NCBI GenBank assembly: GCA_029251165.1
Contig: JAQXDW010000006.1
Location: forward strand, 17,160-81,159
Length of the DNA stretch: 64,000 bases
DNA from: Myxococcota bacterium
GTDB lineage: Bacteria; Myxococcota_A; UBA796
Direction of reading: 5' to 3'
In this document: positions 52,980-61,174 of the stretch, piece by piece
How positions within the stretch are numbered: position 1 is the first letter of the stretch
Layout of the letters: each line of letters starts with the position of its first letter
The notes under the pieces: generated by a model
Database searches by the model: none
What the model saw: the letters and a program-made list of their open reading frames with translations, nothing else
Told to the model about the DNA's origin: nothing
Translations under genes and position numbers: made by a program

Positions 52980-54308
52980 ATGTTACGGACGTGTATGCTC
53001 ATCATCCTCTCCTTGTTTGCCTGTGACCCTTCCGCACCAGCAGCACCGACCGCTGAGCCGGATGTGGATGGGCCGATCGATGTTGGTCCCCTCGACGCGC
53101 TGCTGTCGAGCACCGAGCCGATCCCAGTGGCGATCGAGGACCTCGATGAGCACGAGGAGGCCCTCTGGCAGCGCTACCTCCAGGAGCAGTCGGTGGATCC
53201 AGCCCGCCTCGCTGAGCACGAGGGGAAGGCAATCACCCAGGCGGGCAAGACCATGCGCTACAGCATCGAGGTGATCGGTGAGCGTCCAGAGCAAGGGTAT
53301 CCCCTGTATATTGCCCTGCACGGCGGCGGCGGAGCGCCCGCAGAGGTCAACGATGCCCAGTGGACCGCGATGCAGTCTTACTACGCCGACAGCGTGACCA
53401 GCGGTGTCTACGTCGCCCCCCGCGGCATCACCGACGAGTGGAACCTCCACTTCGACGACGCCTCCTATGCCCTGTACGACCGGCTCATCGAGAACCTCAT
53501 CTTGCTGGAGGGCGTCGACGCCGATCGGGTCTACCTGCTCGGCTTCTCGGCTGGCGGCGACGGGGTCTACCAGATCGCCCCCCGCATGGCCGACCGGTTT
53601 GCCGCGGTGAGCATGTCCGCCGGACACGACAACGGCGTGCCTCCCGACAACCTCTACCGGCTGCCGATCTTGCTGCAGATGGGCGAGAAGGACGATGCCT
53701 ACGCACGCAACGCCGCAGTCGTGGCGTTCTCTGCGAAGCTCGATGCCCTGCACACCGCCCACCCCGAGGGCTACAGCCACGACCTGTTCATGCACCTCGA
53801 TGGCGGTCACAGCGGTCCCTGGTCCGACCACGACGCCACCAGCCAGCCTTACACCATCCTCCAAGATCCGGCTGCTGCGCTGGCGGGCGGTGAGCGTGCC
53901 ACCGCGCTCCAGGACACCAGCGCCGTTGCCTGGCTCTCTCGCCACATTCGCTCCGCTCGTCCAGACCAGGTGATCTGGGATCACGAGACGACCGCTCCGG
54001 GACGTACCCCGACCTGGTACTGGATCGAGTCGGCCGACGGGGCCCGCGTCGAGGTTGAGATCGTCCGCCGAGACAACGCCGTCGTGATCCACGCGTCCGG
54101 AGATGCCCTGAAGGTGATGCTCAACCACCGCATGCTCGATCTCCGCCGACCGATCACGATCACGTCCGGCGAGCAGTCCCTGAGCGTGTCGGTCACACCT
54201 GACCTGCGCGTCATGACAGAGACCCTCGCCCTTCGCGGAGACCCCGCGATGATCTTCTCGGTGGTCATCGATCTTGTGCGGGTCGATGGTGTCTGGACGG
54301 TTCGCTGA
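52980..54308 (+). CDS. Lipoprotein esterase of the PHB-depolymerase/feruloyl-esterase type
   Basis: A 442-residue exported alpha/beta hydrolase. Lipoprotein signal MLRTCMLIILSLFAC; I chose ATG 52980 because it supplies the basic n-region and has GGGAGAG upstream (ATG 52995 is alternative). After an acidic helical region, the catalytic part has the oxyanion loop YPLYIALHGGGGAP, nucleophile elbow LLGFSAGGDGVYQ (Ser), ILLQMGEKDDAYARN (acid) and HLDGGHSGPWSDH (His). Such secreted esterases cleave polyesters or hydroxycinnamoyl esters. The final ~110 residues form a beta-rich appendix (ITSGEQSLSVSV). It begins 316 bp from the divergent CotH gene; that gap shows no other gene. Confidence 0.82.
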   Translation: MLRTCMLIILSLFACDPSAPAAPTAEPDVDGPIDVGPLDALLSSTEPIPVAIEDLDEHEEALWQRYLQEQSVDPARLAEHEGKAITQAGKTMRYSIEVIGERPEQGYPLYIALHGGGGAPAEVNDAQWTAMQSYYADSVTSGVYVAPRGITDEWNLHFDDASYALYDRLIENLILLEGVDADRVYLLGFSAGGDGVYQIAPRMADRFAAVSMSAGHDNGVPPDNLYRLPILLQMGEKDDAYARNAAVVAFSAKLDALHTAHPEGYSHDLFMHLDGGHSGPWSDHDATSQPYTILQDPAAALAGGERATALQDTSAVAWLSRHIRSARPDQVIWDHETTAPGRTPTWYWIESADGARVEVEIVRRDNAVVIHASGDALKVMLNHRMLDLRRPITITSGEQSLSVSVTPDLRVMTETLALRGDPAMIFSVVIDLVRVDGVWTVR

Positions 54309-54359
54309 TCTACAAATCGTAGCCAGCGTGCGTGGTTTTGCTTCAGAGCATCGCTGAGA

Positions 54360-54373
54360 CGGTCTTCAGACCG
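54360..54373 (+). terminator. Hairpin after the esterase gene
   Basis: CGGTCT and AGACCG form a 6-bp stem with a TC loop (54360-54373), about 50 bp after the esterase stop. A short T-run occurs further downstream (GCTTT). A termination role is possible. Confidence 0.35.
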
Positions 54374-54412
54374 GGCATGGTGCTTGCTTTATCCCTCTTC
54401 GTGAGGTGAACG

Positions 54413-54577
54413 ATGCACACGAAGCGTTTCTGGCAGCAGGCGACCCTGGCACTGACGAGCGGGCTGGAGGTCCGACACCTTCAGCGGCACCGCACCCTGG
54501 CGGCGGTTCCGGTGGAGGGCGTGGTGGTGCTCAACCTCGGCTGCCTGCTCCTCCTCCTGATCGGGCAGAGCATCTGA
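54413..54577 (+). CDS. Small membrane protein (54 aa)
   Basis: A short frame: basic N-terminal half (MHTKRFWQQATLAL, then EVRHLQRHRTL) and a C-terminal TM helix (VVVLNLGCLLLLLIGQSI). It has a convincing SD (GTGAGGTGA, 7 nt before the ATG) and sits in a 400-bp gap between two lone genes. No family known. The tail-anchored-like topology suits a regulator or assembly factor of a membrane complex, but that is speculation. Confidence 0.5.
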   Translation: MHTKRFWQQATLALTSGLEVRHLQRHRTLAAVPVEGVVVLNLGCLLLLLIGQSI

Positions 54578-54692
54578 GCACATCCATGCTCCGGTCAGGG
54601 GCGTGAGCCAATGGTCGGGCTGGGGAAGCCGCAGCATCTGGCAGCTCCTGGCCCCTGTGCATCTTGAGGCACCACTGAGAACGGAATGCTTC

Positions 54693-54698
54693 TATAGT
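54693..54698 (+). promoter_or_regulatory. -10 element of a leaderless promoter (TATAGT)
   Basis: TATAGT ends 7 nt before ATG 54706; no SD. Confidence 0.5.
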
Positions 54699-54705
54699 CT
54701 CCGGC

Positions 54706-56628
54706 ATGTGGTTGCTGGGACTGGCCCTCGGGGCACAGCCGCTCGTTGCGGTGGGAGAGTCGCTGGGCGAGGCGACGGTGACGGCGGTCGAGGAGCACCC
54801 GGAGTACACCCGGATTCACCTCGTGCTTCCCGACGCCCGACCCCTCCAGGTCGAGGTCACTGTCGGCACGTCTGGCGGTGCCTGCACCCACCACGGCAAC
54901 ATCGTGCAGCCGCGCTGGGAGCTCCTCGGGGAGTCTGTCGAGTTGGAGGACCAGCCGACCTCCGTTCAGGCGATCTGTACCCGCCTGGCGGCGCATGGGC
55001 CGATGTCCTACCAGGGGTTCGTTCCGTCCTCGTCTCCGAAGGTCAATGCGGCGGCGGAGCCCGACGGCGCTGCGTCACCCGCGCACGTCCGACCGCCTCG
55101 GATCCGGCTCATGCATGGCGTCCTGGCACTGCTGCTGTTTGTTCTCCCGGCGATGCTTCCCGGCTCTCGGCTGCGGTGGCCAGCACTCCGGGAGCTGCTG
55201 TTCGTGACGGCGGTCGGGGTCGCAGCCCGGCTGGCGCTGTCTCCGCAGGGGCTTCAGATCTGGGACGGGATCGATCGCCTGGTCCTGGCCCTGGGGCGGG
55301 AGGAATCTCACCCCCTGTTTGGTGACACCTACGCCGCAGTCATGTCCGTCGCCACGGTGCTTGCTGGTGGTGACTTCTCGGTGGTCTTTGCGACGAACCT
55401 CGCCATCGCCTGCCTCGCACCGCCGCTGGCCTGGTCGGTCGCCGTCCAGCTCGCGGATCGCCGGGCGGCACTGCTGGCGGGGCTGATGATGGCGCTGCTG
55501 CCTGTCCACCTGCGGCTGGCAGGCAGCGAGGTCATGTCGATCCTGGTCGTGACCCTCTCGCTCCTCTCGGTGAGCTGCGCGCTGCGGTTCGCGGCTCGGG
55601 GCGAGACCTCTGCGGGACTGGCTGCGGCACTGGCCGCGGGGCTGGTGGCCCACACCCGGCCTGAGGCGATCCCGTTCGTGGTGGTCCCGCTGGGGATCGT
55701 GCTGAGCGGGGCGCGGTCAGCTCCGCGCTCGGCCGCACTGTCGGTGGGGCTCCTGCTCGCCTTGCTCGGCAACCGCATCAGCCACCTCGCGCTCAGCGAG
55801 GGCATCGACACCCTCAACCTTCCCCGACTCGCGGATCCCGGCCAGCTGCTGGCGCGCTTCCTCCCGGCGCTGGACGGCATGGACTCTCAGAACGGTGACG
55901 CCCTGCTGCCGCTTCAGCTGGCGCTGACCCCAGCAGTCTGGAGCGTCCTTGCGCTGCTGGCGGTCCGAGAGAAGGCGGGGCGATGGCTGGTGCTGTGGGG
56001 CGTGCTCGCCGCTGGGGCGGTCTTCTCCCGGACCTGGCCGATGCACGACCTCCTGCGGTTCCACCTGCCGGCGATGGTTCCGGTGGTGCTGCTGGCGGGC
56101 ATCGCGGCATCGCGGCGGCTGGAGCGCTGGCCGCTCCCGGTGGTGGCGGTCGGGCTGTCCGCGCTTGCCCTGCCGCACCTGGCCATGGTGGTGCGCCCGT
56201 GGTCGGTCACCGAGGGCTGGCGGGTGACCGCTGCGGCGGTGGATGCGCTCCCCCGCAGCGCCCGGCTGCTCTATCCCTCTCGCAACAACCGCGGACACCA
56301 GCAGGAAGCTGCGCTGACCTGGATGCTGCGGAAGAACCCTGGGGTGATCGTGCAGGACATGCAGGAATTCCTCGTCGCCCCCTCCGACAGCCGGCCGGTC
56401 TACGCCCTCATCTCTGAGCTGTGCGCTGCGCGCATGCACGGCGACGGCATCCTGCCCTCTCCCTGCGCCCCGCTGTCAGCGCACGCCGAGCTCGTCCCGG
56501 TCTACTCCGAGGAGATCCCGGCCTTCGGGGGCTCGTTCATCCGCTATGACACAGAGGTCTTGACCATCGGGCTCTACGCGGTCACGGAGCGGGCGGGGCG
56601 GGGAGCGGAGGGGTCGGTGAGTCCGTGA
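54706..56628 (+). CDS. Polytopic membrane protein, GT-C (GT39/PMT-like) glycosyltransferase candidate
   Basis: A 640-residue protein. An unusual N-terminal signal peptide (MWLLGLALGAQPLVA) and ~120-residue extracytoplasmic region with two Cys precede the TM domain. The GT-C part starts at ~135 (VLALLLFVLPAMLPGSRL). Its first big loop holds DGIDRLVLALGREESHPLFGDTYAAVM, with acidic residues in the catalytic place, followed by about nine TM helices with HTRPEAIPFVVVPLG typical of PMT/ArnT-like proteins. The C-terminal ~150 residues are soluble and periplasmic (YPSRNNRGHQQEAALTW). It probably uses a polyprenyl-phosphate sugar. Leaderless-type start. Confidence 0.7.
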   Translation: MWLLGLALGAQPLVAVGESLGEATVTAVEEHPEYTRIHLVLPDARPLQVEVTVGTSGGACTHHGNIVQPRWELLGESVELEDQPTSVQAICTRLAAHGPMSYQGFVPSSSPKVNAAAEPDGAASPAHVRPPRIRLMHGVLALLLFVLPAMLPGSRLRWPALRELLFVTAVGVAARLALSPQGLQIWDGIDRLVLALGREESHPLFGDTYAAVMSVATVLAGGDFSVVFATNLAIACLAPPLAWSVAVQLADRRAALLAGLMMALLPVHLRLAGSEVMSILVVTLSLLSVSCALRFAARGETSAGLAAALAAGLVAHTRPEAIPFVVVPLGIVLSGARSAPRSAALSVGLLLALLGNRISHLALSEGIDTLNLPRLADPGQLLARFLPALDGMDSQNGDALLPLQLALTPAVWSVLALLAVREKAGRWLVLWGVLAAGAVFSRTWPMHDLLRFHLPAMVPVVLLAGIAASRRLERWPLPVVAVGLSALALPHLAMVVRPWSVTEGWRVTAAAVDALPRSARLLYPSRNNRGHQQEAALTWMLRKNPGVIVQDMQEFLVAPSDSRPVYALISELCAARMHGDGILPSPCAPLSAHAELVPVYSEEIPAFGGSFIRYDTEVLTIGLYAVTERAGRGAEGSVSP

Positions 56629-56680
56629 GCTTCCGGGGTTCTCTTGGACCGACGCGACACGCCGGGGTGTGGAGAGCGGT

Positions 56681-57535
56681 CTACAGGTTCAGGGTGAGCC
56701 CGGGGCAGGCGTCGCGGTAGCGCTGTCGGAGCGTGTGGTTGTCGCTGTACTTTCCACGGCTGACCTCCAGCACCTTCAGCGCCGGGAAGCGAGCGATCTG
56801 CGCTGGCGGCGGTCGGAAGCGGTTGTTCTGGAGGCGAAGGACCTCCAGCCGGGGCAGCGCCTCCAGCACCGCGGGCAGGTGGGTGAGTCCGGTGCGGCGG
56901 AGGTCGAGGTGGGTGAGTGCATGGAGCGCAGCGGTGCCGGGGGGCAGTGCGTTTAGTTGGGTTCCATGAAGGGAGAGCGACGTCAGCCCCGACAGCCGAT
57001 GGATGTCATCGGGCAGCACGGAGAGCGGGTTGAAGTCCAGCGTCAGGACCGTCAGTCCCGACAGCGCGAGGAGCACGTCAGGGAGCTGGCTGAGGCGGTT
57101 GTGCTGAAGCTCCAGCACCGACAGCTGGGGCAGCTCCGCGAGGGCTTGGGGCAGCCCGGTGAGGTGATTGCCGGCGAGGTTCAGGCGCCTCAGCGCGGTC
57201 AGCCGGAACATCTCGGCGGGCAGGAGGAGATCGCCGTCGCAAGCCAGCCGCAGGGTCGTGAGGTGCGCCCGGCGCAGCTCAGGGTGGATGTCGGCGTCAT
57301 CGGGGGCGTGGAGGATCAGCGACAGCAGCAGCTCCAGGGCGACCGGATCGGTGGGCTGCCGTCCGCCGACCGGCAGCAGCAGGTTTCCCCGAAGCGCGCT
57401 GCCTTCTGGTGCTCGGCAGCCCAGCAGCAGCGCCGAGAAGACCGCTGGATCTCCGAGTCCGCAGACCAGCTCGATGGCCTGGCGGGCTTGTGCAGCGTCT
57501 CCGCCGGCCAGCAGGTCCTTCAGCCGATGAATCAG
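56681..57535 (-). CDS. Leucine-rich-repeat protein with helical N-terminal domain; non-ATG start overlapping purF
   Basis: The LRR part (from ATG 57211) has about seven ~23-residue repeats of the form L-x-x-L-x-L-x-x-N-x-L-x-x-L-P (LRRLNLAGNHLTGLPQAL, VLELQHNRLSQLPDVL and so on), a plant/bacterial-type solenoid for protein binding. The frame continues upstream for ~108 codons with natural sequence (IHRLKDLLAGGDAAQARQAI, ELVCGLGDPAVFSALLLGC, LRRAHLTTLRLACDGDLLLP) until it meets the end of purF, but that stretch contains no ATG, GTG or TTG. A CTG at 57535 overlaps the purF TGA in a CTGA arrangement like ATGA coupling, so I place the start there. A conventional caller would report only 57211. 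Cytoplasmic; partner unknown. Confidence 0.65.
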   Translation of the reverse strand: MIHRLKDLLAGGDAAQARQAIELVCGLGDPAVFSALLLGCRAPEGSALRGNLLLPVGGRQPTDPVALELLLSLILHAPDDADIHPELRRAHLTTLRLACDGDLLLPAEMFRLTALRRLNLAGNHLTGLPQALAELPQLSVLELQHNRLSQLPDVLLALSGLTVLTLDFNPLSVLPDDIHRLSGLTSLSLHGTQLNALPPGTAALHALTHLDLRRTGLTHLPAVLEALPRLEVLRLQNNRFRPPPAQIARFPALKVLEVSRGKYSDNHTLRQRYRDACPGLTLNL

Positions 57536-58962
57536 CCGCGTCGTTCGCTGTTGATCGCCCGTCGTTCCTCCTCAGAGACCGGGACGATGTAGTCGCCGGT
57601 GAAGCATGCGGAGCAGATGTTCGGGCCGCAGGAGTCTGCAAGCCCGGCCTTGGAGATGTAGGTCACGGAGTCTACTCCCAGGTAGCGGCGCAGCTCCTCC
57701 TCAGCCTCATCCTCTGGCCAGTGCGCAGCGATCAGCTCGTCGTGGGAGGGCATGTCGATGCCGTAGAAGCAGGGGTGGCGGACGGGGGGCGAGAAGATGC
57801 CGACGTGGATCTCGACCGGGTTCAGCGTCCGAATCATCTCTACGATCCGGCGCATGGTGTTGCCACGAACGATGGAGTCATCGATGAGCAGCACCCGCTG
57901 GCCCTCGAAGATCTCGCGGATCGGGTTGAGCTTCAGGCGCAGCGCAGCGTTGCGGGTGGCCTGGTCGGGCATGATGAAGGTTCGACCGCTGTAGCGGTTC
58001 TTGATGAACCCCTCGCGGTGGCGGAGTCCCAGCTCCTCAGCGCAGGCCTGGGCTGCGGGGCGGGAGGTGTCTGGAACCGCGACGACCACGTCAGCGGTGT
58101 GTCCGGCAGCCCGCCACTCCTGCGCGAGCTGGCGACCCATCCGCCAGCGGTCGCGGTTGATGCGTCCGGCCTCCATCACGCTGTCAGGCCGGGCGAAGTA
58201 GATGCGCTCGAAGACGCAGTGCTTGGGCTCGCTCTCGGTGACCGGTAGCAGGACTGGTGCCCGACCCGGGCGCAGGAGCATCGCCTCGCCGAGGGGCAGG
58301 TCGCCAGCCTTCTCGACCCCGAGGACGTCGAGAGAGACCGACTCTGAGGCGGCCACCCAGGCCCCGTCCGCGCGCTGTCCGTAGACGCCTGGGCGGATGC
58401 CGTGGGGATCCCGGAAGGCGAGCATGGTGGGCTCGCCGTCGACCTCCAGGATCGCGACCACCGAGTACCCGCCGCGGACCCGCCTGTAGACCTCGCCGAC
58501 CGCTGCAGCGACGTCCTCGGCGGTGTGGTTGGCAGCACGGCGTCGGGAGAGCGCCGCGGTGAGCACCATCAGGATTGGCTCGGCATCACAGCTGGAGAGG
58601 AGATGAATGCCTTCCTCCCGCAGCGCCTGCGTCAGCTCTGGAACGTTGATGACGTTGCCGTTGTGGGCGAGCAGAATGCCGGGGCGCCGGGTGAGGAACG
58701 GCTGCGCATCCTGGGCGGTGCTCTTCGCGCCGGCCGTGGGGTAGCGGACATGGGCAATGCCGGCATCTCCGGGCAGCTGCTCGATGACGTGCGTGGGGAG
58801 CGCGTTGGTGATCAGCCCGAGGTCCTTGACCATGCGGAGGCGTCCGTTGTCCCGCGTGGCGATGCCTGCGGCGTCCTGCCCCCGGTGTTGGATGGCTTGG
58901 AGCCCGAGAGCCAGAGCAGGCGCGGCGGGCTGTACGCCGATGATCGAGACGAATCCACACAC
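57532..58962 (-). CDS. purF: Amidophosphoribosyltransferase
   Basis: A 476-residue enzyme for the first step of purine synthesis (PRPP plus Gln to phosphoribosylamine). The N-terminal nucleophile Cys follows the start codon directly (V-CGFVSIIGV), so there is no propeptide. Glutaminase domain: IQHRGQDAAGIA, HVRYPTAG, LAHNGNVINVPEL. PRTase domain: RVLLIDDSIVRGNTMRRIVEMI. Cys residues CFYGIDMPS and CGPNICSACFTGDYI match the structural 4Fe-4S ligands of the Bacillus-type enzyme. The GTG start has SD GGAGG (7 nt). Its stop overlaps the start of the LRR gene, the only downstream partner; no other pur gene is adjacent. Confidence 0.97.
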   Translation of the reverse strand: MCGFVSIIGVQPAAPALALGLQAIQHRGQDAAGIATRDNGRLRMVKDLGLITNALPTHVIEQLPGDAGIAHVRYPTAGAKSTAQDAQPFLTRRPGILLAHNGNVINVPELTQALREEGIHLLSSCDAEPILMVLTAALSRRRAANHTAEDVAAAVGEVYRRVRGGYSVVAILEVDGEPTMLAFRDPHGIRPGVYGQRADGAWVAASESVSLDVLGVEKAGDLPLGEAMLLRPGRAPVLLPVTESEPKHCVFERIYFARPDSVMEAGRINRDRWRMGRQLAQEWRAAGHTADVVVAVPDTSRPAAQACAEELGLRHREGFIKNRYSGRTFIMPDQATRNAALRLKLNPIREIFEGQRVLLIDDSIVRGNTMRRIVEMIRTLNPVEIHVGIFSPPVRHPCFYGIDMPSHDELIAAHWPEDEAEEELRRYLGVDSVTYISKAGLADSCGPNICSACFTGDYIVPVSEEERRAINSERRG

Positions 58963-59037
58963 AGCGACCTCCAGGGATAGGGAGGCCCCCCCTAACCGGT
59001 TGTCAAGATGGGACCGGGAGGCGGACACACTGCTGAC

Positions 59038-59697
59038 ATGGAGCCCGATATGCGCGACTCACTGGACCACCTTCAGGCTCACCATGGTGACTTTGCGTCG
59101 TTTCGTGACGTGATGATCGAGACTTCGGTTGGTCGCTTTGGCCCGATCTGGTGGGGCGTCTGGGACCAGCATGTCCGAGCGGAGGGGCCGGTGACGGTGA
59201 TCGATCTGGGGTGCGGGCCTGGGATGCTGCTGCCGCAGCTTCGGCAGCGCCTACCCCAGGCCCGGCTTGTCGGGGTTGAGGTCCAGCCGGTCATGCTGGA
59301 GACGGCGCGTGAGGTCGCTGCGGACTGCGGAGCGGAGCTCGTGACGGCCGATCTCGCGGCTGCGCTGCCGCTTGCCGACGGAGTGGCGGATGTGGTCGTG
59401 GCGGTGATGTCGTTCCACGAGCTGCAGTTTCCGCCGCCGCTGCTGGATGAGGTGTTTCGGCTGCTGAAGCCGGGCGGAATCTTTGTGCTGTATGACTGGG
59501 TCAAGCGGCCGCTGTCGGCGTACCTGGGGGACAAACCGCTCAGCGAGGATCTGCTGCAGCATTTCCGCGAGCACTGCCTGTTCTCTACGGAGGACCTGAC
59601 CTTCCTGACCCAGCGGACTGGAATGTCGGTGCGCGAGGTGGTCGGCAGGCGCGGCGGGAACTTTGCGATCATCGTCGCGGAGAAGCCCGCCGGGTGA
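59038..59697 (+). CDS. Class I SAM-dependent methyltransferase
   Basis: A 219-residue cytoplasmic enzyme with the Rossmann motifs TVIDLGCGPGMLLPQL (motif I), ARLVGVEVQPVMLETA (motif II acidic Glu), AELVTADLAAALPLADGVADVVVAV (post I/motif IV), and FRLLKPGGIFVLYDW. It is a generic small-molecule methyltransferase; substrate unknown. The start is ambiguous among GTG/ATG codons at 59008, 59038 and 59050. CACACT 6 nt before 59038 is a possible leaderless -10. Divergent from purF. Confidence 0.85.
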   Translation: MEPDMRDSLDHLQAHHGDFASFRDVMIETSVGRFGPIWWGVWDQHVRAEGPVTVIDLGCGPGMLLPQLRQRLPQARLVGVEVQPVMLETAREVAADCGAELVTADLAAALPLADGVADVVVAVMSFHELQFPPPLLDEVFRLLKPGGIFVLYDWVKRPLSAYLGDKPLSEDLLQHFREHCLFSTEDLTFLTQRTGMSVREVVGRRGGNFAIIVAEKPAG

Positions 59698-59721
59698 GCA
59701 AAGCGGTGCGGCGCCCGGCGC

Positions 59722-60270
59722 TCACTGAAAGACCTGCACAGCCTTGTACATCGGGAACCGATGCTGCATGTACATCGTCGCCGCGCAGCCGAGGGTGCTC
59801 GGTGCGGTCGAGAGGATGTTTGCCCGGTGACCCGGGGAGTCCATCCAGTACGCCACCAGTGCCGCTGCGAAGCTCTCCGGCGTGTGTGGCTGCAGCGTGA
59901 AGCCCTGGGATCGGTACTGGAACCGTCCAGGGTCGATCACCCGGTAGCCGTCGCCGGGCTCGTAGCGCATCGCATACCAGGTCGCGATGTTCTCGGCTGG
60001 CGCACGCGGCAGCGGCACTCCGGCTGCGACAAGCCGATCCTGTCCGGTCCGCCAGGGCGCAGACGGTGGGGCGGTGTGGCTGAAGAAGTCATGCTCGACC
60101 ATCTGATCGGCATGCAGCTGAGCGGCACGGCTCAGGGCGGTGCTGTGGATGAGCGGGAGGAGATCGTGGGCCTGGCGGACGGCGTTGGTCTGTGCGCAGA
60201 TGGCGCTGCTGAGGACATCGTCTTCACCGAGGAGACCTGCGGCATGGGCTGCGGAGAGGATCAGGAGCAC
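59722..60270 (-). CDS. Secreted SCP/CAP-domain protein
   Basis: A 182-residue protein with signal peptide (MLLILSAAHAAG) and a CAP domain: AQTNAVRQAHDLLPLIHSTALSRAAQLHADQM, then EHDFFSHTAP, PAENIATWY and YWMDSPGHRANIL. The canonical His/Glu of the CAP cavity are present (H of FFSHT, E of AEN, H of PGHR). Bacterial members (YkwD-like) are exported and of uncertain function. The GTG start is 1 nt after the stop of the upstream lipoprotein gene, so the two form an operon. Confidence 0.85.
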   Translation of the reverse strand: MLLILSAAHAAGLLGEDDVLSSAICAQTNAVRQAHDLLPLIHSTALSRAAQLHADQMVEHDFFSHTAPPSAPWRTGQDRLVAAGVPLPRAPAENIATWYAMRYEPGDGYRVIDPGRFQYRSQGFTLQPHTPESFAAALVAYWMDSPGHRANILSTAPSTLGCAATMYMQHRFPMYKAVQVFQ

Positions 60271-60271
60271 G

Positions 60272-60649
60272 CTACTCCTGCCGGGTCAGGACGTCTTCGT
60301 TGATGGACATCGTCCAGACCCCCTCGAGACGGGCTGGCGGCACATCGATGTGGAAGACCTGCCTGATCGGTCCGATTCCTGCGGTGAAGTGGTCATCGGA
60401 CCACTCCAGGATCGGAGCGTTAAACGAACGGTTTAAGCCCTCGGCGTGCCGCTCGTGCTCGACCAGACCATCGGAATGAATGATGAGCGTCACCGCGCTG
60501 TTCTGCCAGACCCCGACGATCTCAGCGAGGTGGGCCGGCGGGGGAACGGGCTCCATGTCTTCTGCCCACTGCTCTGCTGCGTCCTCCAGGCCGCTGCAGC
60601 CCAGGATCACCGCTCCGGTCATCGTCAGCGCCGTCAGGAGTGCTCTCAT
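60272..60649 (-). CDS. Small lipoprotein of unknown function
   Basis: A 125-residue protein with lipoprotein signal MRALLTALTMTGAVILGC and a single small domain (AEIVGVWQNSAVTLIIHSDGLVEHER ... FHIDVPPARLEGVWTMSINED). The G-V-W-Q-x4-V-T-L-x-I-x-x-D-G pattern recalls lipocalin-like/META-type beta barrels that start with G-x-W. First gene of the pair with the SCP protein; leaderless-type promoter. Confidence 0.7.
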   Translation of the reverse strand: MRALLTALTMTGAVILGCSGLEDAAEQWAEDMEPVPPPAHLAEIVGVWQNSAVTLIIHSDGLVEHERHAEGLNRSFNAPILEWSDDHFTAGIGPIRQVFHIDVPPARLEGVWTMSINEDVLTRQE

Positions 60650-60655
60650 GCCTTC

Positions 60656-60661
60656 AATGTA
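60656..60661 (-). promoter_or_regulatory. -10 element of a leaderless promoter (TACATT, minus strand)
   Basis: On the minus strand TACATT ends 6 nt before ATG 60649. Confidence 0.45.
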
Positions 60662-60881
60662 AGCGGAGTGGACGCCGGTGCCCCCCCCAGAATCACCGGC
60701 GCCCGATACTCGGCAATGTCGACATCACCGCAGATGGATCATCGAATCTGAACGAATCCACTTCGCTTCGTGAAACTGTCAACACAATGTAAGGAGGCTG
60801 TTGGCTACATGTAAGCAGTCTTATCCTTGATGCTGGCCTCTGACCGTCGCATTTGTCGAGCCAGTCGGCGTCATCCTCGTC

Positions 60882-60887
60882 TACACT
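60882..60887 (+). promoter_or_regulatory. -10 element of a leaderless promoter (TACACT)
   Basis: TACACT ends 7 nt before ATG 60895; no SD. Confidence 0.45.
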
Positions 60888-60894
60888 CTCCGTC

Positions 60895-61170
60895 ATGGAC
60901 GCCCTCCTGATACTTCAGTGGACAATGTTCGTCGGCATGACGCTGGCCTGGGCGACGGTCTGTGGGACCAACCTGCTGCTGATGCTCTCCGACGGTGACA
61001 GCCCCTTGATCCCGATCGTCGGTGCGCTCTCCGGGGTCGCAGCGGTCCTGCTGCTGCCGGAGCTCCTCACGGTCTCTCAGCGACTGCTGCTCGTCGGTGT
61101 GCTGGTCTGTGCAGATCCGTTCTGGCTCTCTCCGATCCTCCAGACCCGCTCCTGGCTCCAGCGCCGCTGA
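60895..61170 (+). CDS. Small three-TM membrane protein
   Basis: A 91-residue protein with three likely TM helices (LILQWTMFVGMTLAWATVCGTNLL approximate limits; LIPIVGALSGVAAVLLLPELL; LLLVGVLVCADPFWLSPIL). A short cytoplasmic or periplasmic loop has SDGDSP. No homologue recognised. It is convergent with the phosphoesterase (4 bp apart). The promoter 7 nt before the ATG supports this start over an upstream GTG/ATG at 60853. Confidence 0.6.
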   Translation: MDALLILQWTMFVGMTLAWATVCGTNLLLMLSDGDSPLIPIVGALSGVAAVLLLPELLTVSQRLLLVGVLVCADPFWLSPILQTRSWLQRR

Positions 61171-61174
61171 GGGC

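Noticed and set aside
60662..60881. Relatively AT-rich 220-bp gap considered as an RNA gene
   Set aside because: No cloverleaf or strong structure was found; only promoters for the flanking genes are supported.
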